A stretch of 64,000 bases of DNA, taken from Branchinecta lynchi. Lineage: Eukaryota > Arthropoda > Branchiopoda > Anostraca > Branchinectidae. A program made the position numbers and the translations under genes. The stretch spans positions 2,833,572 through 2,897,571 of the forward strand of contig JAKZAP010000004.1 of the NCBI GenBank assembly GCA_023053575.1. The letters are read 5' to 3'. Numbering within the stretch: position 1 is the first letter of the stretch; every line of letters begins with the position of its first letter. Shown in pieces: positions 10,535 to 22,851 of the stretch. The notes below the pieces were generated by a model that had not been told where the DNA came from, searched no databases, and worked only from the letters and a program-made list of their open reading frames with translations.

Positions 10535-11165
10535 CAAGTTTCGGCTATAGCGGTTTGGAGGATTGGACCATTTCCTCCGTAGATGCCCGAAGCTTTCTGA
10601 TTGAAGGAAAATTTATCTAGAGGGTGTAATTTTGTCGTAAATTTTGAGTAATACTAACCCTACCTTTATTACTCGAGTGGGCGTGTACATAGACAAATGT
10701 TTAGAATTAAGGAGTCTGATTGTTATATTTTTGTTTTTGTTTGTTTGTGTATAAAGCCCCCTTGGGCTTTTGAAATACACTGATCTATTTATCGAATAAG
10801 AATAATAATAGGCTAATAATATAACTGCAGCAAAAAGGATTTCGCCTCTATTGGCAGGAAGACCCTGTATAGTCCGACCGCCAGCTTGGCTAAATTCACT
10901 TAGTTTCGAAAACACCCGACCAAAAAGGTAAAGTCTGTATGGTGACACTATTTTGTAGGCCAGGAAATCGTGACTCAGAATAGGCTTGGAACGCTGGGAA
11001 CCGAAGCTGGCTTAACTCCTGAAACACTTGTTCTTTTCGCTTATACTTATTTTTTGGGAGCCTTGTGAAGTGGTGCCCTGTTTTGGTTCAGTAACACTCA
11101 CTAGGTAGTGCGCAAATGCGATTATTGCCGGCTGTGACAGTTGCGTTTTGTGACTCCAATTCGGA
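10535..11165. other. No recognised gene
   Basis: No supported feature seen on either strand. Confidence 0.3.
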
Positions 11166-11167
11166 TG

Positions 11168-13257
11168 AGTATTTTTGGGATCCCAAAACGTAAGTGGAGG
11201 GATACCCATGACATCGCGAAAGCTGTCCGTCTGTCCGTCCGTCCGTCTGTCCGTCCGTCCGTCCGTCTGTCCGTCCGTCCGTCTGTCCGTCCGTCCGTCT
11301 GTCCGTCCGTCCGTCCGTCTGTCAGCAAGATAACTCTCGAAGGGAATGAGATATTTGGATGAAACTTGGTGTGAGGATTCCTCGAGTCAAGGGAAAGGTC
11401 GAGTTCGTAGATGTGCCCGATAGCTGCATATTTAGGGGAGGGGGAGGGGTTTCAATTTAAGGGGTGAACAAAATATTTTTAGCTAATGAGATAGTCTAAT
11501 AATGGGTAAGACGACATGCTGAACACGAATATGAAAACCATTTTCTTCCGGAATCCGGCCAAAGCCGGAAATTTTGTTAAAAGTAAAAGTTCTATCTGAA
11601 GTTGATTATATGTCTGATTTATGGGTAAAGAGACATGCTGAATCCGAACATCTAAATGATTTTCTCTTCAGGTAAGTAGATCGCCCGGAATCCGTCCAAA
11701 ACCGGAAAATTGGTCAAAAATAAAAGTTTATTAGGAAGTTGATTAGAGGTTTGATGTAAGGTCAGGGAAACATGCTGAATCCGAATATGAAAACTATTTT
11801 CTCGCCGGACAAATAGATCGCCCGGAATCCGGCCAAAGCCGGAAAATTTGTTAAAAGGAACAGTTTTTTTTATGAATTTCATTAGGTGTTCGATTTACGG
11901 GCAAGAAGACATGCTGAATTTGTGTATGACAATCATTTTCTACCTGGACACATGTTCGCCACGAATCCGGTTGAAATTGGAAAGTTTGTTAAACGTTGAA
12001 GTTTTATTGACATAAGGGTAAGGAGATACGCTGAATCCGTTTTTGAACTTCAATTTTTTGCAACACAAGTAGTTCGCCCGGAATCCGGCTGAAACCGGAA
12101 ATTTGGCAGAAGTAAGACAAGAACTTTCGTCAAAGTAAGTAAGTAAGTAATTTATTTATGACCCGCCATTTTGGAAAGACGGAGTAAATGACGAAAATAA
12201 AGAAAAAAACAAAACACATATATACACGCAGAAATAGACACTTAATTTTTAATCTTCGGTCAGGAAGCAGTGTACGACACCGTGTGCTGGTTGGGCCTTG
12301 TTGTCCATGAGTTTGAAAGTGATGACAAAACATCCAAAAGGGTAACACTTGCATCTTGAATTTCTCCGTCGATGTACGGTTATGACATAATTTCGACAAG
12401 TGGAGCAGGTGCTTTGCATATTTAAAATAACATGATCTCATCTTTTTAATCTTCTTCTTTCGCAGAACATGAGTGACGCCAGAACGAAATAGTATAGAAG
12501 GAGCGCAGAAGGTGCTGTACAAATTTCCCAAAGCTTTACGATTATAGCGCCCCCGGTTGGGGACGATGCGCCCATAGGCGCTACGGATCGACTTACAAAC
12601 TTCTTGAACAACCGAAGATGAAGATTTGAATGTTATGCCGAGCCACCGTAGAGAGTCTGTTGATGTGACGTTGAATGATCCAAGAGATATAGAAGCTTTA
12701 GATGCACTCGAACAATTTGACGAAGGGTTGAAATGCAGGCACTCACATTTTGACAGGTTAACTTCAAGGCCAATTTTGAGAAGTTCCGACGACAGCTTAC
12801 TTACATTTTTTGTGAGTGTGGATCGGCTACACCTTACTAAGAGCAAGTCGTCCGCGTAGACTATGTAGCTGAAGGCATAGTCTTTATAGAAGTAAGCAGG
12901 ATGCAAAGAATCGAGACAAGAAGATATGGCCAATTTGAAGATGTAGGGAGATAAGACTTGGCGAACACCAGTTCGGACAGAAATATTCTCTGCATATATG
13001 ACGAATAATCATATATGAAATAATCTCTGTATATATACAGTATATATGATGCAGGCTATAAGACACATGCTGAATCCATATTTGAACTTAGTCTTCTCCG
13101 ATGATTACCATTAGCCTTAGTCGATTTTTAAATTTTATTAGAAAAGTGCTCAAGGAGTCTGGCGAAGACTGGATCTCTATAAGACCCGATTGTCAGGATC
13201 AGGTCTGGATTAAATATTAAATTTTTGGGATCCCATCGAAACCTTTGGTCTTGTTTG
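11168..13257 (-). mobile_element. Family A (HINE/pearl-like) element, carrying a LINE
   Basis: Read on the minus strand, the element runs from AAGGTTTCGATGGGATCCCA at 13257 through several roughly 137-bp monomers. It then has a GACGGACA-type microsatellite (11226-11320), TATCCCTCCACTTACG, and the terminal palindrome TTTTGGGATCCCAAAA (11172-11190). Each monomer carries AGACATGCTGAA, a GGACAAGTAG-like segment and CCCGGAATCCGG..AACCGG. A LINE copy has inserted at about 12135-12995. Non-autonomous. Assignment to Helitron-like HINEs rests on architecture only. Confidence 0.75.
12135..12995 (-). pseudogene. LINE fragment with reverse-transcriptase motifs, (TTAC)n tail
   Basis: Minus-strand frame open from about 12995 to 12130. 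RT segments in order: SVRTGVRQVLSPYIFKLAIS (the G-x-RQ-x-x-LSP-x-x-F block), then SYIVYADDLLLV (catalytic YADD), SLRWLGITF, and a C-terminal part with GRYNRKALGNLYSTFCAPSI and CYFKYAKHLL. It has no N-terminal endonuclease or RT fingers, so it is 5'-truncated. It ends in TTACTTACTTACTTAC next to AATAAA. The nearest relatives in this window are at 14041, 33661, 41413, 42080 and the 3' end at 59580. It interrupts a family A element, so it is younger than that copy. Confidence 0.85.
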
Positions 13258-13258
13258 T

Positions 13259-13588
13259 TTCGGTCTGCAGTTTGGTCCGAATAAACTATCATAATTGTAT
13301 GGCAAAATACGAACCGTCACCAAAACGTCTTAAAATAAGAACTTAAACGTAGTAAATACGGTATCCGTCACCGAATGAACAAGAGGTCAATTCCTACCTT
13401 GATTTTTTTTTGAACGATCGAGGCTATTAAAGGTTCACTTTAGACACCGAGGTTGATATCGGAAAATAACACCGAGACGGTCATTGAAAATAACCTATCC
13501 GAGCCGAAGGCGAGGTTGATATTCTTAAATTGCCATCGAGGATGACATTCCGATATCAACCGAGATTCAGATGCGTTAACTGTTATAA
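13259..13588. repeat. Host repeat between two A elements
   Basis: Contains an imperfect palindrome: GAGGTTGATATCGGAAAATA at 13449, CCATCGAGG and CATTCCGATATCAACC near 13565. A related copy lies at 15905-15991, resumed at 16394-16455, where it is split by about 400 bp. The copies share CCTATCCGAGCCGAAGGC. Confidence 0.6.
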
Positions 13589-13589
13589 A

Positions 13590-14954
13590 TTTTTGGGATC
13601 CCAAGTGGAGGGATACCTATGACATCACAAAAATTGTCCGTCTGTTAGCACGATAACTCTCGAAGGTCAATGAAATATTTTGATGAAACTTGGTGAGAGG
13701 ATTATTTGGTTCAAGGGTTAGGTCAAGTTCGTAGATTTAGGGGTGGGGGAGGTGGTTCAAGTTAAGGGGCAAAGAAAATATTTTTAAACATCTACATATG
13801 ATAGTCTATTAAGAGGTAAGATGACATGCTGAAAACGTCGGTGAAAACCATTTTCTCGCCGGACAAGTAGTTTGTCCGGAATCCGGCAAAAACCGGAAAG
13901 CTGGTTAAGAGTAAAAGATTATATGTTCAATTTAGGGGTAAGAAGACATGCTGACGTGAAAACTGTTTTCTACTCGGGCAGCTAGTTCGCCCGGAATCCT
14001 GCCAAAACCGGAAAATAGGTTAAAAGCAAAAGTTTTATTAATAATAAGAATAATTTATTTTTAACCCACAAATCGTACAAGACGAAAACAGTGGAGTACA
14101 AAAGAATATAGGAAGACAAAATTAGGCAAAACACTACACATACAAACAAAATCTACTTAAGAGTCAAACAGACGAATAAGCCCATGAGAGGGCGACAGAC
14201 GCGCGTACGCCGTTTCGGACAGTTTTCTGTGGAGAACAGACAATTTCTCAGTGATATCCGGTAGCGAGTACTTATTAATAATTTTCGAATTTCTTTGCCA
14301 AGGAGGGAGAAAAAGAAGAAATTTACAAAAACGAAAATAAGAGGATCGCATAGCTTTAATATCCTTTTTCTTTAAACAGGATAGACACCAGATAAAAAAA
14401 GAATAGAGTGGTCACAGAAGCCAAGAGCTTTCCGATTGTATTTCCCCCTGTTAGCAACAATTTTCGAATAACCCAGTTGAATTTTTAGTCTACAATCGGA
14501 AACCGTCCGGGATCGAAAAGAACGAATATTTTTAGTAATGGTAATACCCAACCAACGAATAGCATCAACACTTGGAATAGAAAACTTCAAGCAATTTAGA
14601 GACGCGGATGGCCCGGAGTTAAAAGACAGATATTCACATTTTTTTACGTTTAAAGAGAGTCCAGTATTGGAAAATGAAGAGGAAACCTTCGAACCATTTG
14701 AAGTTGATTAGACGTTCTTTATAGAGAAGGGTATACGCTAAATTTGTTTCTGAATTTTCTTTTTTTGCTGGACAAGTAAAAGCAGGAATTTTCGGTCAGT
14801 ATCGTTAAAAAGACGTGGCTTATACAGGTATATCTGAACTTAATTTTGCCTGATGATTAGCCTGGCAAAGACTGGGTCTGGCGAAGACAAGACCCAATTG
14901 TCTGGATCAAATATTAGATTTTTGGGATCCCATCGACACCTTTGTCTTGTTCGA
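13590..14954 (-). mobile_element. Family A element with an internal LINE
   Basis: Same order as the neighbour: terminal palindrome (TTTTTGGGATCCCAAGTGG), a very short microsatellite (GTCCGTCTG), tandem monomers, then GGCAAAGACTGG, and the other end ATTTTTGGGATCCCATCGAC followed by ACCTTTGTCTTG. Between monomer halves AAAAGTTTTATT (before 14041) and TGAAGTTGATTAGACG (after 14698) sits a LINE fragment. Joining the halves restores the usual monomer sequence. Confidence 0.75.
14041..14698 (-). pseudogene. LINE fragment, RT C-terminal half
   Basis: Minus-strand pieces: AIRWLGITITKNIRSF, then GKYNRKALGFCDHSILF, a frame break, and RSSYFRFCKFLLFLPPW. These match in order the C-terminal region of the YADD-type copy at 12135. 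The tail is A/T-rich (AATAATAAGAATAATTTATT). Truncated and frameshifted. Confidence 0.78.
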
Positions 14955-15087
14955 AAATAAATCATCTCTGGAGGCTGATATGACTTACATCATCCTCTCA
15001 TGCCTACCGCTAATTTTCTGTGTTAATATTACCGTAATATAACTGACCGTGGGCCGTAGGAGGTTATGCATCACATACCTGTTTGAA

Positions 15088-15896
15088 AGAAGACAAAAGG
15101 TTCGATGGGATCCCAAAAATTTAATATTTGATCAGAAGAAGGTCAATGGCTAATCATCTGAGAAAATGATTAGATATGGTTCAGATACCAAGTTCAGATA
15201 TGGATTGATAATGTGTGTATTTACCCTTAGGCTTTACGTCATATCTACTTTGAATAAGCAGTTCAAACCTGCCTGCCTTACTTCTGCCGAATCTTCGGTT
15301 TCGTCCGGATTCCGGGCAAACTACTTGTCCGGCAAAAACTAAAACTTAAAAACAAATTATGCGTGTCACCTTACACCTATACCGAACTTCTAATCAACTT
15401 CAGATAAAACCTTAACTTTTAACAAATTTTCCGGTTCTGGACGGATTTCGGGCGAACTACTTGTCCGAGAAGAAAATGATTTTCATGTAAATGTTCAACA
15501 TGTCTTCTTACCTCTAAATCGAGCATCTAATCAACTTTATATAAAACTTTTACTTTTAATAAGCTTTTCGGTTTTGGCCGGACTCCGGGCGAACTACTGT
15601 CCGGCGAGAAATTGGTTTTCATATTCATGTTCAGCATGTCTTCTACTCCCAAGTCGACTATCTCAATTGCTGTTTAACAAAAAGTTGTACGCCCCTTAAT
15701 TTGAAACCCTTACCCACCACTAAATTTTGAGCTACAAAGCCCATCTACGAACTCGACCTCTCCCTTCACCCAAAGACGCCAAGTTTCATAAAAGTATCTC
15801 ATTCCCTTCGAGAGCTGCCGTGCTTACAGACGGACAGACCGACGGACAGCCTTTGCATGTCATAGGTATCCCTCCACTTACGTTTTGGGATCCCCA
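15088..15896 (+). mobile_element. Family A element, opposite orientation
   Basis: Starts AAGGTTCGATGGGATCCCA, contains three to four monomers (CCGG-rich, GAACTACTTGTCCG, TTCAGCATGTCTTCT), a CCAAGTTTCATAAAAGTATC segment and CCTTCGAGAG. A short GACGGACAGACCGACGG block follows, then TATCCCTCCACTTACG and the terminal palindrome at 15886-15895. Compact, with no insertion seen. A good reference copy for the family. Confidence 0.75.
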
Positions 15897-15904
15897 CAAG
15901 TTAT

Positions 15905-16455
15905 GAAAGGACTTCAGACATCGAGGTAGAAATCGGAAAATAACACCGAGATGGTCATTGAAAATAGCCTATCCGAGCCGAAGGCAAGGTAGGTTGTGAA
16001 AAACATCTACCGAGCGAAGGTTAGAGGCATACTCTCGCCGTTCCCCGCGGACGGCCGTATTCTTGCAAGTCCCCACGGACTGGGAATGCTCTGATTATCA
16101 TCACCATTATCAAAAAGGACTCCCTTTCAGATTCGAAGGGGAATAAATTTTTGCTGGTGTTGGTGCAATGTAAAGTTTTTTAAAAATAATCAGAATAAAC
16201 AAAACCAAAAATAAAGTGGCTCCAGACTAATTTCGTCAACTGCATATCTATTTTTCGAAGAAAATCCATGCTGGAAGCATTCCCCGGGTTCTCGCTGTTT
16301 CTGTCCACGGAGTCCGCGTGGAGTGACTCCCTCTATTCTCGCCGTTCCCTTTGATTCCCCGAGGAGTCCTCGGGCAACAGCGAGAATACGCCTTAGGTTG
16401 ATATTTTGAAATGACCATCGAGTTTGTCATTCCGATATCAGCCGTGATCGAGGTG
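15905..16455. repeat. Copy of the 13449 repeat split by a ~400-bp segment
   Basis: 15905-15991 and 16394-16455 match 13440-13585. The interposed 15992-16393 is bounded by AGGT on both sides and contains paired phrases about CTCTCGCCGTTCCC and CGAGAATACG. Part of it resembles 46235-46370 (GTATTCT..CGAGTCCC.ACGGAC, ACTCCCTTTCAGATTCG). Probably a further non-autonomous element. Confidence 0.5.
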
Positions 16456-16829
16456 TGTTAAATAAAGACATCACTTTCAGAAGAAAAAAAAACACTAAAA
16501 ACAATCCAGAAACAGTTCTGAAAAACATTAGAGAAAAGCTTTAAAACTGAAAGAAATTTTACTTTCGTAGCCAACCACCCTGGGACATACCAAGTAGGAT
16601 AGTACGATCTAAGGAACCATAACTGATTTATTGAGCCATTCGCGGTTTCGCTGCATAACAGCTTGTACTTAGACATGTATGGCTTAATCTTTGAGACAAG
16701 CATATGCTACTGGCAGAATCAACCAGGTAACTGCTGTGAACCTCGCCGAGGCGAGGACACTCAGTTCGAGACGGTCCCACTGGACCCGTCTCTTCTCACT
16801 CAACATACGAGAGTAGGATAGTACGATCT

Positions 16830-16905
16830 TTGTTTATTTTTCCGGCCCATGTTAGCCTAGTGCTATTAGGGTTCTAAATAAAATTTATTGATTGATTGAT
16901 TGATA
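16830..16905 (+). mobile_element. LINE 3'-end remnant with (ATTG)n tail
   Basis: The sequence CCTAGTGCTATTAGGGTTCT is followed by AAATAAAATTTATTGATTGATTGATTGAT, the usual poly-A signal plus tetranucleotide tail of a non-LTR element. No coding sequence remains. Confidence 0.5.
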
Positions 16906-17011
16906 CCTTGATACAATCACATTCCTAATGAAAATGCAACCTGTCAACTGAAACAGCATTACTTCCAGCTTATTTCCTCTACTCTCCAAAAGGCAGCTGT
17001 TGAGCAAGTAT

Positions 17012-18480
17012 TATGGCACTTGCAGCCTCTGGCTCAAGTGCCATATACCGATCGCAATTCCGTCTGTCGGTCGTTCTGGTTTTTGTGTCACACTTTTTCG
17101 AGTTAGGGTACTTCCAGATGTGCTAGGACGATGAAACTTGGCAGGCGTATCAAGAACCCTAACAAACTAACCTGGAAATAATCAGTTTCCCGATCCGATC
17201 ATATGGAGGGATATGGAGGGTGAGGGAATTTAGAAAACTGAGTAGTCAGTAACTTTTGAATGGGCGGTCGGATTGAAATGAAACTTGATAACTGAATAAA
17301 GGACGTATCTCTGGTGTCCCATTTGAAGTCCGAACCGGAGTATCCCTGAATTCTGGTGATGTCAGTTTTGGGGATTTTCGTGACGGAACTTGGGAGGCAT
17401 ACCAGGGATCCAATCAAACTGACCTGTAAATAAAAACGATCCAATAGTCGTGTGGGGAGTGGAGGGAGTTGGAATCCAGAAGATTGAGTCATGCGTAACT
17501 TTGGAGCGCGTAACCGGATTTGAGTGAAATTTAATAATTGAACAGAAGACGTCTCTGATGGTCTTTTTCATGTCCGGACCGGATCCGATGACAGTTGGGG
17601 GAGGGGGAGGAGAACGGAAAATACGTGAACGGCTTATACTAGAGATCGGGATAGAACTTTTTGGTAATAATTTTATTTATTTATTTATTTAACTTCGACT
17701 ACGGCTTCTAGAGCCATTACACATACAACACATAAAAACAACAACAAAATACATTTACCTTTTATTTAAGATTGCGGACCTTCTACGCAACACATGTAAA
17801 GTTCACGGTTCCAGACTAACCACACAGGCAACGTCAGTCTCATATGGGGACTCGAAAGAACCACAAGCATGGGGTTTCGAGAGCGAAGAATTCGGGTCTG
17901 GAGAGAAAAGATAGCCCGACGCCGAAGTTCCCCGAAAGAAGGAAGGCCCTCACCCACAAACATGCCAGACGCACTACAGTTCCATGCAAGTCCGTGTAGC
18001 CACCGGAAAGAGTTGTTATATAAAACCCGAAATGTATCTAGACACTTAACTCTCGTGTTACACACCAGTGACAAACAGTACAGCGGAGTACAGTAAGCTC
18101 TGAAAAGAAAGGTCTTAACAGAAGCCTCGCATCTACCAAACCTCCGAATTAATATATTGGCCCTCACAGACAGTGATCTGGAGAGCGCAGCAACGTGAGG
18201 CAAATAATAACAAACAGATGCTCTGGATCAATCTTTTTCAGGACTGGATTTGCTCTGGCGACTGGGGGAGTTTGAGAGGGGGGGGGGGGGTCCTGTGCCT
18301 CAAGGGCTTTTCTCACAAATGAAGTTCGAGCTCCCTTAAAGTGCGCACAATTGGACTGGATCCGGACACTTGGGGGGTGGGGGTGGAGGGGCCTTCCGGA
18401 ATTCTAATGATGGTGTTTTTTAAGACGAACTTGGCAGGCACATCAGGGGCCCGATTAATCTGACAGAGCCCTCACCTACT
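17012..18480 (-). mobile_element. Family B element interrupted by a LINE
   Basis: The left edge is the terminal palindrome ATGGCACTTG..CTCAAGTGCCATAT (17013-17045), followed by GTCGGTCG. Diverged monomers repeat ACGATGAAACTTGGCAGG, GGATTTGAGTGAAATTT and GGGATAGAACTT, each with a G-rich stretch (TGGGGGAG). The array is broken at 17665-18205 by a LINE and stops near 18480 without the usual other end. Confidence 0.7.
17665..18205 (-). pseudogene. LINE fragment, RT C-terminal region, (ATTT)n tail
   Basis: Minus-strand frame with SVRANILIRRFGRCEASVKT, FLFRAYCTPLYCLSLVCN, YNNSFRWLHGL and SASGMFVGEGLPSFGELRR. This is the conserved C-terminal domain of a LINE group distinct from the YADD family above. 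Tail AAATAAATAAATAAATAAAATT. It lies inside a family B monomer; the flanks GAACTTTTTGGTAATAA and AATAATAACAAACAGATGC rejoin to the normal monomer, with AATAA-like duplication. A sister copy is at 58555-58925. Confidence 0.8.
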
Positions 18481-18484
18481 ACAT

Positions 18485-20185
18485 AAATTTGCGAGTGCCA
18501 TCTGAGCTTATAACTCTTGTTTTTCTTGATGTTGCTCTGATTAAACAGTCCATTCAGAAAAACTTTAATGTGGTACGTGACCTGACGCAGCCTTCGCCAC
18601 TAGAAGTTAGTTTTGCATTGATGGATCCAGTTGCGAGCAAATTTATCTCCCAGTTTTGGGTGTATTTTTGTCTAGTCTTAGAGCAAATTCTAAGTTTGAA
18701 CCGTCTTAATCGTGAACACAACTGGCGACTGACTTCAATCTGTTTTCTGTTAATCTAAAAAAAAAATCAAACAAAATCTGAAATTCCCCTTTCGAGTGGT
18801 TGCCATGCGAATTTGTGGAAAAAAGTTACTTTGTTTCGTTTTATCGCGATATGGAAACTTCGTTCGTTTTTGCAAAGATAAAAACTTAAGCATCTTAGCA
18901 AACATTTCGCCGAGTCGTTTCTTCGCTAAATTGGAAGATAAGAGAGGTAGGTCAAAGCAAGGTGTGTATGAGGAGCACGTAATATACCAGAGCAAAATAA
19001 CACTAGAGAGTAGCGCCAATACCTATGCTTTGCAAACGGGTCATACTCATAGCGCCGCCCACTACGCTTGCGGCATTTAAACCGAGACAAACTTTCGGGT
19101 TCAGAAATTTCTGGTACAGCAAAGGTGTGGTCTGCACACACCAAGGAAACAATAGTGGCTGTATAATTTTTGTTTGAAGTGTAATCTGTTCGATGTGTAA
19201 AGTTGTATCCTAATTTTAAGTTGTGTTTCTTTCTTTTCTTTATGTACTCCACTATTTCTATTTTATAGAACTGGGTAAGTAAAAATATTCATTCATTCAT
19301 TCATTTGTTTGCTGTGCTCAGAACATGAAGTTATCGGAGCCAGCGCTGGTGAAATACTGATTGAGTTCAGTAGGGACGTTCTATACCACTAGTGGTGCTA
19401 GTGTCCATGTTATCGAGTGTGTGTCAGTCTTGTCAAGTCTCGGCTATTACCTAGTGTCATTTTGCTCTGTAATGTACGGCTTGAAGCAAAATTTGTCCCT
19501 TTAAAACTTCCAACTGGGGATCCTATGGTGGATTATTGGTCCTGGAAAAATTTTTGCTTAGGAGCTTAAAATATAATTTGAGGTTTATGTCCTGCTATGC
19601 CTAGTAATACTAGTAAACGCAAAAAAAAAAGGATAGGCTATCAGATCTGCTTTTTTTGTTGAAGTTTTAGTATCGAAACGCCAATTTCCATCAGTAAAAA
19701 TAGTAATTATAGAACTTTCTTAGCCATAAATACTTTTAATTCCATACAATGTAATCTTACTTGTACTCGCGACCCTTGTCTATCAAAGATCGTTAGGTTC
19801 AATCGTCAGATCATTCGTCCTCAAATTCTAAGAAATATAAGACACATAAATTCCACAGATAAATTTGTCGTCTTCTCTATTACATTCGCGAAGATTTGGA
19901 ACCTATTAGGTCATTCGCAAAAAACAATCTAATGGTACGAGTCGTAACCTAATCTTCAGCCTGTGCTTGACAGAAGCTCCCTTGTGGGTTACCGTCAATG
20001 TCAGCTAATACTTCAGGGATGAAACATTCCTGAAACAAAAAGAAAAATGAAAGGCGACACTGAAAATATTTGCAAGGATGAACTTGTAATATTCTGATGT
20101 TTTAAAATGATAGACTCAGGGAGGGAAACTAAGAATCCCGGCGTCATGGATCCGCATCCAGGTGGTGAGCAAAGCAAGTATATAG
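18485..20185. other. No recognised gene
   Basis: AT-rich sequence with a (CATT)n run near 19288 that may mark an eroded LINE tail. No conserved protein seen. Confidence 0.3.
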
Positions 20186-20189
20186 ACAG

Positions 20190-20595
20190 TCCTCAATCCC
20201 CAAATCAACTATCTCAATAGCTTTTAAAAATACCTTTTTGCCCCTTAATTTGAAACCCCTCCCCCACCCCTAGTATAGGGCTTAAGAGCCCATCTTCGAA
20301 CTTGACCTGTACTTTGACCCAAACAGTCATTGTACCAAATTTGAACAAAATATTTCACCCCCTTCGAGAGTTATCGTGCTAACAGACGGACGGACGGACA
20401 AATTTTGCGATGTCATAGGTATGAATGAATGGATGAATGAATTAATTTTATTGACCCACTGCACTACAATGAGGACTAGTGGAGTATAATAAAAGAAATT
20501 GGGAAAGGAAAAAACAAAAACACAAAGTAAATGAAAAATAACAATAACACTAAAACTAAATCCCTCCACTTACGTTTTGGGATCCCAAATAAGCT
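20190..20595 (+). mobile_element. Family A 3' part with a small insertion
   Basis: Carries CCCCTTAATTTGAAACCC, GAACTTGACCTGT, CCCCTTCGAGAGTTATCGTG, ACAGACGGACGGACGG, GCGATGTCATAGGTAT, then (after the insertion) CCCTCCACTTACGTTTTGGG and the palindrome. The monomer array is missing. The interruption at 20421-20561 falls inside GGTAT/CCCTCC. Confidence 0.7.
20421..20561 (-). mobile_element. Short LINE 3'-end insertion
   Basis: A 140-bp segment with a tetranucleotide tail (GAATGAATGGATGAATGAAT) next to TTAATTTTATTGACCC lies within family A. A strongly 5'-truncated LINE or SINE copy in minus orientation. No coding sequence. Confidence 0.5.
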
Positions 20596-21049
20596 CTCAA
20601 GACTCGGTCCTGTAATGATGTGGTGATGTACCACATTCCGCAGAAAAAAGGCACTCAAGTTTTGAAAACGTCCTACTTTAATTACTGTAAATTTTAAATG
20701 TATATCCGTCATTCATGTTGTAACCGCAAGTTTGTTCAGAAGTTCGGTGTGCAAGATATTATTAGGTCACTGGAGAGAACGGCAGCTTCTCTGCTAAAAA
20801 AAAAAAATCTATTCATCCAGCCCACCATCTAGATGATCTTTTTCATGAATTTCTTAGGCCCGTTTACTTTCTAAATTGTCGTGCTTTAGTTGATTTTTAC
20901 TTGTGTGTTTTTCCTTTTATTTCGCTTCATAAATTAAATATATATATATATAGGAATACATATATATGTATAAAGTCCCAAAATTGCGCTTTAAGGGTCT
21001 CTAGTCGTCTTCTCCTTCAAACACTACGATTTTCCTTTACTTCTGATCT

Positions 21050-21985
21050 CTCGTGTCCATGGAAAGCACACGTGAAATGCACCGCAGGCGAATTTCTTTG
21101 GAAGCACTGATGATCAAATTGCCTTTTTGAGATCCCAAGACTAACTATTAAACCACAAAACTGTCTGGCGAAAAAAAGGGCCATCCAGGATGAAGTAGAT
21201 TACTAAGTACACTTATTCTGAATTCACAGCAGACAAAAGTAGGCTAGTTTCCACGTTAAGAGACGTGATTATTCATGCAGTACTGCAATCATTAGACGTA
21301 AAAGTTTAGTAATGAGTGGAAACCAGCTGAAGCTACAATTAAATGGTAAAGAACAAGAGCTAAATAAATGCCACTGAAATAACCAAACTCAGTAACTGGG
21401 GTGAACCATACAATGAATTCGTGCTGCCGAAAAACTAACTAAAAAAAATGGAACAGATCGTGAGTGGTACAACAACCTACTTTCGGAATGGAATAAAGCT
21501 CTTGTTAGAGCTAACTAAAACAACCGAATGTGGCTAGTCTGGTAATCGAAACGGACTAAACAAAAATCCGGTGAATTACAGAATTGGTAACGAATCAGAA
21601 CCAAATGAATCTGATTATTCACTGAATTATTAAATGGACTGACCGAATGCGGCAGAACAGATACGGACTGAATTAGCGAATCCTTTAGCGAATGAGACCA
21701 AACAAACACGTTACATCACCGAATTTACGAAGGGACCGACCGAATGCGGTGAAATCGATACGGACTGAACGAAAGTTGGATGAATTACCAAATTCGACAA
21801 AGAATGGAAACCAATAAACATACCACCCAATTGGAAAAGTGGTGACAGACGAATTTACAGAACGGGCATCCGTTTCGACAGAAATTTTCACCTCCGGCGA
21901 AAATTTGACCGAGTCTGGACGCCCCTTATTAGTTATAACTAAGATGATTGACTGATTATTATGATGGGATGACCCTAACAAGAAA
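21050..21985 (+). repeat. Family M repeat, uninterrupted copy
   Basis: Direct relative of 29500-30157 plus 32418-32860. Shared phrases include GCACCGCAGGCGAATTT, CTTATTCTGAATTCACAGCA, CAACTGAAGCTAC, ACTCAGTAACTGGGGT, and then repeating CGAATG.GG..AATC-ACGGACTGA lines to about 21900. No coding sequence is recognised. It serves as the empty-site reference for the MITE and family B insertions in the other copy. Confidence 0.7.
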
Positions 21986-22009
21986 ATATTGAACTAACTA
22001 ATTCGGAAG

Positions 22010-22850
22010 CGATATAAAATGAATCTCGACAACCAATACACTTTCAATGTCAGAAGTTAGATTCTATCTGGAAACCGCGCGGACATTTAATACCGCAATT
22101 TGTCATGAGAAAATCCAAGAGCTAGATCCATACCATTGAAAGGGGGCGTCATTGGAAGATGGACCTGGGAAATTATGACGATACGGGGAACAACGGAAGG
22201 GAATAAACTGCTTGAAACAAAATAAATTTTTTGGTGATTAGCCCAAGTAAGAGTCGTAGTGGATTACTTTGCGGAGTTTTCTGTGACAGACTAGATGTGG
22301 TTAATTTTAACTACAAGTTATTTGCGGTCAACAAAATATAAATAAAACACTGCTACCGAAATATCCGTGTTCTCGAGGTGGTGGAGCATTCATAGTTTGT
22401 GTTCTTTTAGATAAGCAAAAATATAGAAGACATAGCAAAAATATAGACGACATATTAGTTCATGTAAATTCATGTCTAAATAAACTAGTAAATTGTTGTG
22501 CGAGAAGCTTACCAACACATATAATCTGCAATTATTTAATTCTATGTACCTAATTTCGATGCTGGTGTTAAACTATAAGAACGTCAGGCAGTAGCCTGAG
22601 CTATTTAGAGAAAACTAGTGTCATCGATAATTTATTTTCTTTACAGGTTTAGTTATAAAATAAAAGCGAAATAACAGAGGCTTCATACTCGAAGTAAATG
22701 TGTGTTTTATGAAGCTTCAAGGCCGATACTGTTGGCTAGTTTCAGCTACGTAAAATGAAGTCGTCCCTTTGGTTTTGTTAAAGTTATTCTCAAGCAGGCC
22801 CGTATATTTCCGGTTGGACATTTCCGGGTGTCTTAGGCAGTTAACAGTCG
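22010..22850. other. No recognised gene
   Basis: No supported feature. A 20-bp local direct repeat (AGCAAAAATATAGA.GACAT) lies near 22415-22455. Confidence 0.3.
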
Positions 22851-22851
22851 G

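Noticed and set aside
11226..11320. Long translated frames rich in SVRPSVRPSVR/TDGRTDGRTDG
   Set aside because: These are translations of the GTCC/GTCT microsatellite of family A on either strand, not proteins.
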